Of a DNA stretch of 64,000 bases, positions 59,791-64,000 are shown one piece after another (the stretch's first letter is position 1; each line of letters opens with the position of its first letter). A program made the translations under genes and the position numbers. This DNA is from Sycon ciliatum (Eukaryota > Porifera > Calcarea > Leucosolenida > Sycettidae): NCBI RefSeq assembly GCF_964019385.1, contig NC_088654.1, forward strand, positions 2,490,450-2,554,449, written 5' to 3'. Below the pieces are notes generated by a model. The model had not been told where the DNA came from, ran no database searches, and saw only the letters and a program-made list of their open reading frames with translations.

Positions 59791-59977
59791 GTTTTGCAGT
59801 TGAACTTCTAGTTTCACCTTACACATTTGTTGAGCTTATTACACTTTATTTCCATGGAGTTTCAGTCGTCTGATTGTGTTACTTCAGTGCGAAGCCTTTT
59901 TTCGTCTCGCACGTGTTTGCGCTTATTGTACTCTATTCCACTTGAGCATTTGGGTTATAAGCTCCTTCCTCTCCATT

Positions 59978-59986
59978 GGAGGGGGA
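59978..59986 (+). other. Polypurine tract of the Gypsy element
   Basis: GGAGGGGGA directly before the 3' LTR, the usual plus-strand primer position. Confidence 0.7.
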
Positions 59987-59989
59987 TGA

Positions 59990-60171
59990 TGTAACAGTTT
60001 TCCCCTGTTCTCTATAACTTTACACTCCCTCGCACCTCATGCGTCTTACGCCTGTCTATTAGCACCTTCATTGGCGCCATTGCCACATGTATACTATCAC
60101 ATTTGCATATAACTGGTCGAGGCACGCTCAACCAGGCCTCTTACTTTTCAAGTTTGATTAAACCTGTTACA
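59990..60171 (+). repeat. 3' LTR of the Gypsy element (182 bp)
   Basis: Starts TGTAACAG and ends CTGTTACA (perfect 8-bp inverted ends), 3 bp after the polypurine tract. It contains CTATAACTTT near 60012 and ATTAAA at 60157-60162 as possible TATA and polyadenylation signals. No second copy is found upstream, consistent with 5' truncation. The length is short for an LTR. Confidence 0.75.
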
Positions 60172-60706
60172 GTTGTGCACTGGTGCACGTCGTTTCGGTG
60201 TCGTCGGACTGCTCCGATCCTGTGTCGTCCGATTTGTTTCAGTTTGGTAGATGTCCCCATCGATTTACTCGATGTGGTGGCACTCCGTCGTTTCCAGTTT
60301 CAAGTACAAGTGCTTTCTTTTTCGTTTTACTAGTAATCATGTTTTGTGTCGAACGTTTTAGTGCTCCGCCTGGTTGTCCCGCTTATGTGGAATGGCTGAC
60401 GCCCAGTGGTGTAACATGCTTCTGAGATTCTCGTTGACGGTCCGGGTGGCAATATTTCTGTGAGTGTGTTGTTTGGTATTTGTGTTTTGGCACGTGGGTC
60501 TCTTCATTTCACCTAGGGGGGGCGTCCGATCATAGTGAGCCACGGTCTGCCTGGTGGGCTGGTGGGATCCAGCGCTTATTTGTATCGGTTCGCCTTGCGG
60601 GTGTTCGGTTTCCGTGTTTTGCTGGCTGGCTTTTGTGCGTCCCAGTAGGGTTCAGGACGGTGTTTTTTTTGTGTTTCGTGAGCGGTTGTGTTTCACGCGT
60701 GATATT
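60172..60706. other. T/G-rich sequence, no gene seen
   Basis: The plus strand is strongly T+G biased from about 60180 to 61600. No LTR, exon or RNA gene is recognised. Confidence 0.4.
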
Positions 60707-60793
60707 CAGGTTCAATCCCTGTGGGTTTTTTCAGGTTAGAGACCTGTGGTTTTTTCAGGTTAGAGGCCTGTGGTTATTCAGGGTAGCGCCCTG
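60707..60793 (+). repeat. Four tandem stem-loops, ~24-bp unit
   Basis: 15-nt hairpins (5-bp stem, 5-nt loop) at 60707-60721, 60732-60746, 60756-60770 and 60779-60793, each followed by TGTGG and a T-run. The innermost pair is T/C, T-A, T-G and G-C in the four units. Confidence 0.7.
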
Positions 60794-62800
60794 TGGTTTT
60801 TCTATGTTAATTTTTGTTTGCGTATTTGTGACCGATTTGTTTGTGTGCTATCTGGTGTCCTCATGGATAGACTGCCCCTGTATCCGTAGGCGTGTTCAAC
60901 GTTGCTGTTCTGCCATTCCTTCTTGTGGTTTTTCTTGTCTGAATTTTGGCTCCTAGTATTGCTGAGATGTTTGCGTCAGTCCTTGTTTCTTTCTTTCTGT
61001 GTGTGTATCTGTGAGTTTTCGTAGCCCCATCGGCTGCGTGATGGTTTTCCGGACAACTCCTGTGCTGTCAGATGACTGGTCACCCAGTTCAGCTGCCGCG
61101 GTCTTCGCCGTACCGTCGGTTTGCCTTGGCTTCGCACCAGGGCGAGGTGGTTGTTTTCCGGGGGCCCACGCCTGAAAGATGGCGGTTCCCTCTATGGGTG
61201 GGCCCAGTCTGTTTTCTTTCCACCCCTTTGCTTTGACTTTTCCCCGTTGTCCGGAGTTACTAATGTATCCTACTGTTTTGGCCCTGCGTATCTGCATGTG
61301 TATGTTGTTCACATTTTGATTTCTTTTTCTCCTGTCTGTCTTCTCGTTTTCTTTTCTTCTCTCCCATCCTCAGGAGAGGATGCATTTTTTTCATGTGGAA
61401 GTATGTTGTCCCTGCCCTTTTGGCACGTGTGTGCCCCTTTTGGCACGTTGGTGCGGACCGCGCGCGGACTGCGCCGGTTGGAGATTATCGTACATGTTCT
61501 TGTTGTTGTGCGCATGCTTGCATGCTGATCGTGCGCATTCTGGCTGTTTTCGGTGCCTTCTTCCTGAGACTCTCCTTGGAACAACAATGATAATCTGTCC
61601 TCTGAGTGTGGCGTACGTGTGATGTATAATTAAGAGAGTAATCGGAAGGGTATCGTGCGAGGGAATAAAAACCCCCGACGACAATGTAAACGCGCCATTC
61701 ATTTTATGCACATGGCGGGTTGAAATCTGACCCGGGTCGCACTCAACCCGGGTTGAAACGCTTCATGTAAACACAGCCTACGTAGAGACCCGTCAAAACT
61801 CAGGGTTTGTGCGGCCCTTGGTCAAGTAGTCCGGGATCCGGATTTTGAGAAATCAATTTTTCGCAGTAGGTGTGCCACTTTGGAAGGAGGATTTGGGCAT
61901 ATTCCAGTTAGATAGGGAAGGGGTTTAGTAGCATGGATCCACTTGTCGGACTCCTGAAAGCTGTGCCATAAGCTTGCTACGAGGGGGTTTTCACGGCAAT
62001 TTCTCCTCGCTGATTTCAAGATCTTCGTGCACCTGAGCATTGATTGGGCACGCTCACCTGAAGCATTTTACGCGCAGTGAGGGAAATGCATCAGTACAGT
62101 ACAGTATTTTTGAATTATTTCAAAAACGTTGTCAAGTACCGTAAATTCCCGCCAGAGCGCTCCTACCTCCTCGACGCTTCACGTGGGGAGGGGCGGATGG
62201 GCGAGTCCTACTTGCCGCATTCAGTGCTACATGAAAAAGTACTCACCCTACGAAAACTGTTCATGCATCTCGTACACCGAGCCACGAGTCGTACAGACCC
62301 GTCAAAACTCATTTAGAAAAGCGATCCTGTCAGCTTTTCTATTATTGTGTTCACATGGCAAGAAAAACGACACCGCTATGCTACGTAACTTTCTACGTAA
62401 GGTGCTCGGTATTTCACTTAGGCTACGTAAGTCTCTACGTAAGGTGCTCGGTATTAGATCTACCAGCGGGTGGTAGCCGCGTGCTGTGCACGTGCACGGC
62501 AGACATTGTGTTGCAGTGCAGTCCGTGTTCGGTCGGATGTACATGCGCAAGGAACTAACTTCCTTCTTTGGAACTGCTTCTTGTATGAGCTGTTTCGGAT
62601 ATTTCGACTCCTGGCCTGGCTTATTTCGTTTCGGTGCTGCTGAGACCTCCTTTCGCGGAATATTACTGACAGGTGAGTTGACCAGTTCCCTTTGATTCAT
62701 TTGCTTGTGTTCACTCTTTCATTTACGAAAAGTGTGCTGATTTTGGGCGGAATGCAATAAATAATGGAAAAGCTGACAGGATCTCTTTTCTAAATTATTA
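60794..62800. other. No gene recognised; small repeats
   Basis: Contains a palindrome CAACCCGGGTTG near 61754 with GTAAACGCG and GTAAACACAG on its two sides (a possible MITE core, ends not defined). AGACCCGTCAAAACTC is repeated at about 61788 and 62297. A direct repeat built on CTACGTAAGGTGCTCGGTATT lies at about 62389-62455. Confidence 0.45.
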
Positions 62801-63173
62801 GAGAGGTTAAGTTTCACGTAAAAGTCTTACGTCCGTGAACTTTTACGTCAAAAAGTGAAAAACTCAAAAAAAAAAACTCACGTAAAATTTGACGTGTTTT
62901 ACGTGAGTTGACTGTCCCGCACGTAAGTTCATGACGTGAGTTTTTGGAAGTTTCGCTTGGTTTTTCCGACCGAATTTGTGTGAGTTTCCGGAATTTCATC
63001 GAGTTTTATCGAGTTTGTTGGAAGATTTGATATTTTGTGCGAACTAAACCCGAATTCTGCCAGGCAAAATTTCACGTCACGTCGCACGTGTAACTTAACC
63101 TCTAAAAATTACACGTAACGTGAGATTTGCACCGCGTTTTGAAAAAGGGCAAAAACGTGTAACTTAACCTCTC
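62801..63173. mobile_element. MITE, GAGAGGTTAAG ends, TA flanks
   Basis: 373 bp with ends GAGAGGTTAAGTTTCACGTA and ACGTGTAACTTAACCTCTC and TA on both sides. The interior is a set of ACGTGA/TCACGT-type palindromes. It shares the first eight bases with the elements at 4129, 54881 and 63921. Confidence 0.75.
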
Positions 63174-63179
63174 TATTTA

Positions 63180-63275
63180 GCTTTTCCGCTGCCGAGGCCT
63201 CCTTTTACGGAATACTCGATGACAGGTGAGCTTTTCTGCTGTCGAGGCCTCCTTTTACGGAATATTCAATGACAG
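63180..63275 (+). repeat. ~50-bp direct repeat
   Basis: Two copies of a block containing GAGGCCTCCTTTTACGGAAT and GACAGGTGA; a third, diverged version is at about 62636-62680 (GAGACCTCC, GACAGGTGA). Downstream sequence (CATTTGCTT.TG.TCAC) is also shared between 62697 and 63310, so a larger local duplication is likely. Confidence 0.65.
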
Positions 63276-63920
63276 GTGATCTCTGAGTTGACCGGTTTCC
63301 TTCGATTCATTTGCTTATGCTCACCCTTTCATTTACGGAAACGTGTGCTGATTTTATTCGGATTTAGATCCATTTTTATCTCTTTGCCCTTGTCTACAGT
63401 GTACGAAGAACGCGAGTTCACCTTCTTGACGGTAAGGCTTACCGGTATGTTAGATGTGTTGTCGAAATACTCATATTCATTGTACATTGGTACGTTACAA
63501 GTAAGGCACTGGTCAGTGGCATACTATCGTTGGCAGTTCCCAATCTGGAGGGAAAGGTTCAAGGACCCATTGACCGAATTTGCAAAATAAATTCGCATAT
63601 CAGGGAAAATCTCCATTCTGGATAGGTTCAGTAAACTTGTTTGCTTCATACGAAACAAGCCAATGGGTGCAGTCTCGTCTCGTGAAGATCTCGTACTTGT
63701 ATGATTGGATTTGTTTACTCGAGTCTGGGCTGTTTGATTTATTATTTGTGAGTACCGCCGAGATTGCACTGCCCCAAATAAAGTTTCGTGCCGCCAAAGC
63801 AAGAATTACGATCTGCAATCTGTTTGTAGTACATGTACCTGCAAGAATGTGCTGCACATGTATCGTACTTTCTCTGTTGCTGTTTCAGTTGCCGTCATGT
63901 TTCTGAAGAAAGGTTCAGTA
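63276..63920. other. No gene recognised
   Basis: Open frames of ~100 residues (for example 63276-63590) have no recognised motif or splice support. Confidence 0.35.
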
Positions 63921-64000
63921 GAGAGGTTCTGCAAAACGAAAATTCGAACGAAGTTTCGCGACAGTCCTTGCGAAAGTGTGTACGAATTTTGCGTTCTGCA
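63921..64000. mobile_element. Partial MITE, GAGAGGTTCTGC end
   Basis: Starts GAGAGGTTCTGCAAAACGAA after TA, and the window's last bases (GTTCTGCA) begin to repeat inversely. The element runs off the right edge. Confidence 0.5.

Overview
The window looks like intron-rich, transposon-rich nuclear DNA of an animal, probably a marine invertebrate such as a sponge or cnidarian. The evidence is extracellular sushi (CCP) and calcium-binding EGF modules on separate phase-1 exons, long introns with GT/AG borders, a chromodomain-carrying Ty3/Gypsy element, LINE and GIY-YIG retroelement debris, and many MITEs with readable target-site duplications. The species cannot be fixed from the sequence. There are no bacterial genes, rRNA genes or CRISPR arrays.

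From 4.6 to 50.5 kb, eighteen small exons on the minus strand form part of one large gene. They encode sushi modules, a four-cysteine module I cannot assign to a family (here '4C'), and EGF modules. Every exon starts and ends in phase 1 and is a multiple of 3 bp (3,264 bp in all), so any exon can be gained or lost in frame. No signal peptide, transmembrane exon, start or stop codon was identified, so both gene ends are missing or unrecognised.

Most of this gene is a recent tandem duplication: unit 1 (about 4,990-20,748), unit 2 (20,749 to about 32,700) and unit 3 (about 32,700-47,665). In gene direction the cassette is 4C, sushi-132, sushi-168b, sushi-168a, EGF, sushi-162. Unit 2 has lost sushi-168b, sushi-168a and EGF at an 8-bp microhomology junction inside a MITE. 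Older, diverged members flank the array: 47,928 and 50,194 upstream, and 4,666 plus a broken 4C exon near 3,146 downstream. Because the units are nearly identical, later insertions show up as filled versus empty sites: a TTA-flanked MITE (units 2, 3), a hAT relic with a BED finger (unit 2), a TTAA-flanked MITE (unit 3), a LINE tail (unit 1) and a 3.6-kb inverted-repeat insertion (unit 2).

The left edge (1-4.6 kb) is a perfect 2,073-bp AGT tract, a 1.1-kb foldback, a tRNA-like SINE fragment, a 21-bp minisatellite and a MITE. The right part (50.5-64 kb) has no recognised host exon. It holds MITEs, a 12-bp minisatellite split by a hAT-type MITE, a Gypsy pol frame with only a 3' LTR, a short array of stem-loops, and several MITEs sharing a GRGAGGTT end with flanking TA. 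Two 200-N gaps are present, and the one at 6,501 probably hides no sequence.
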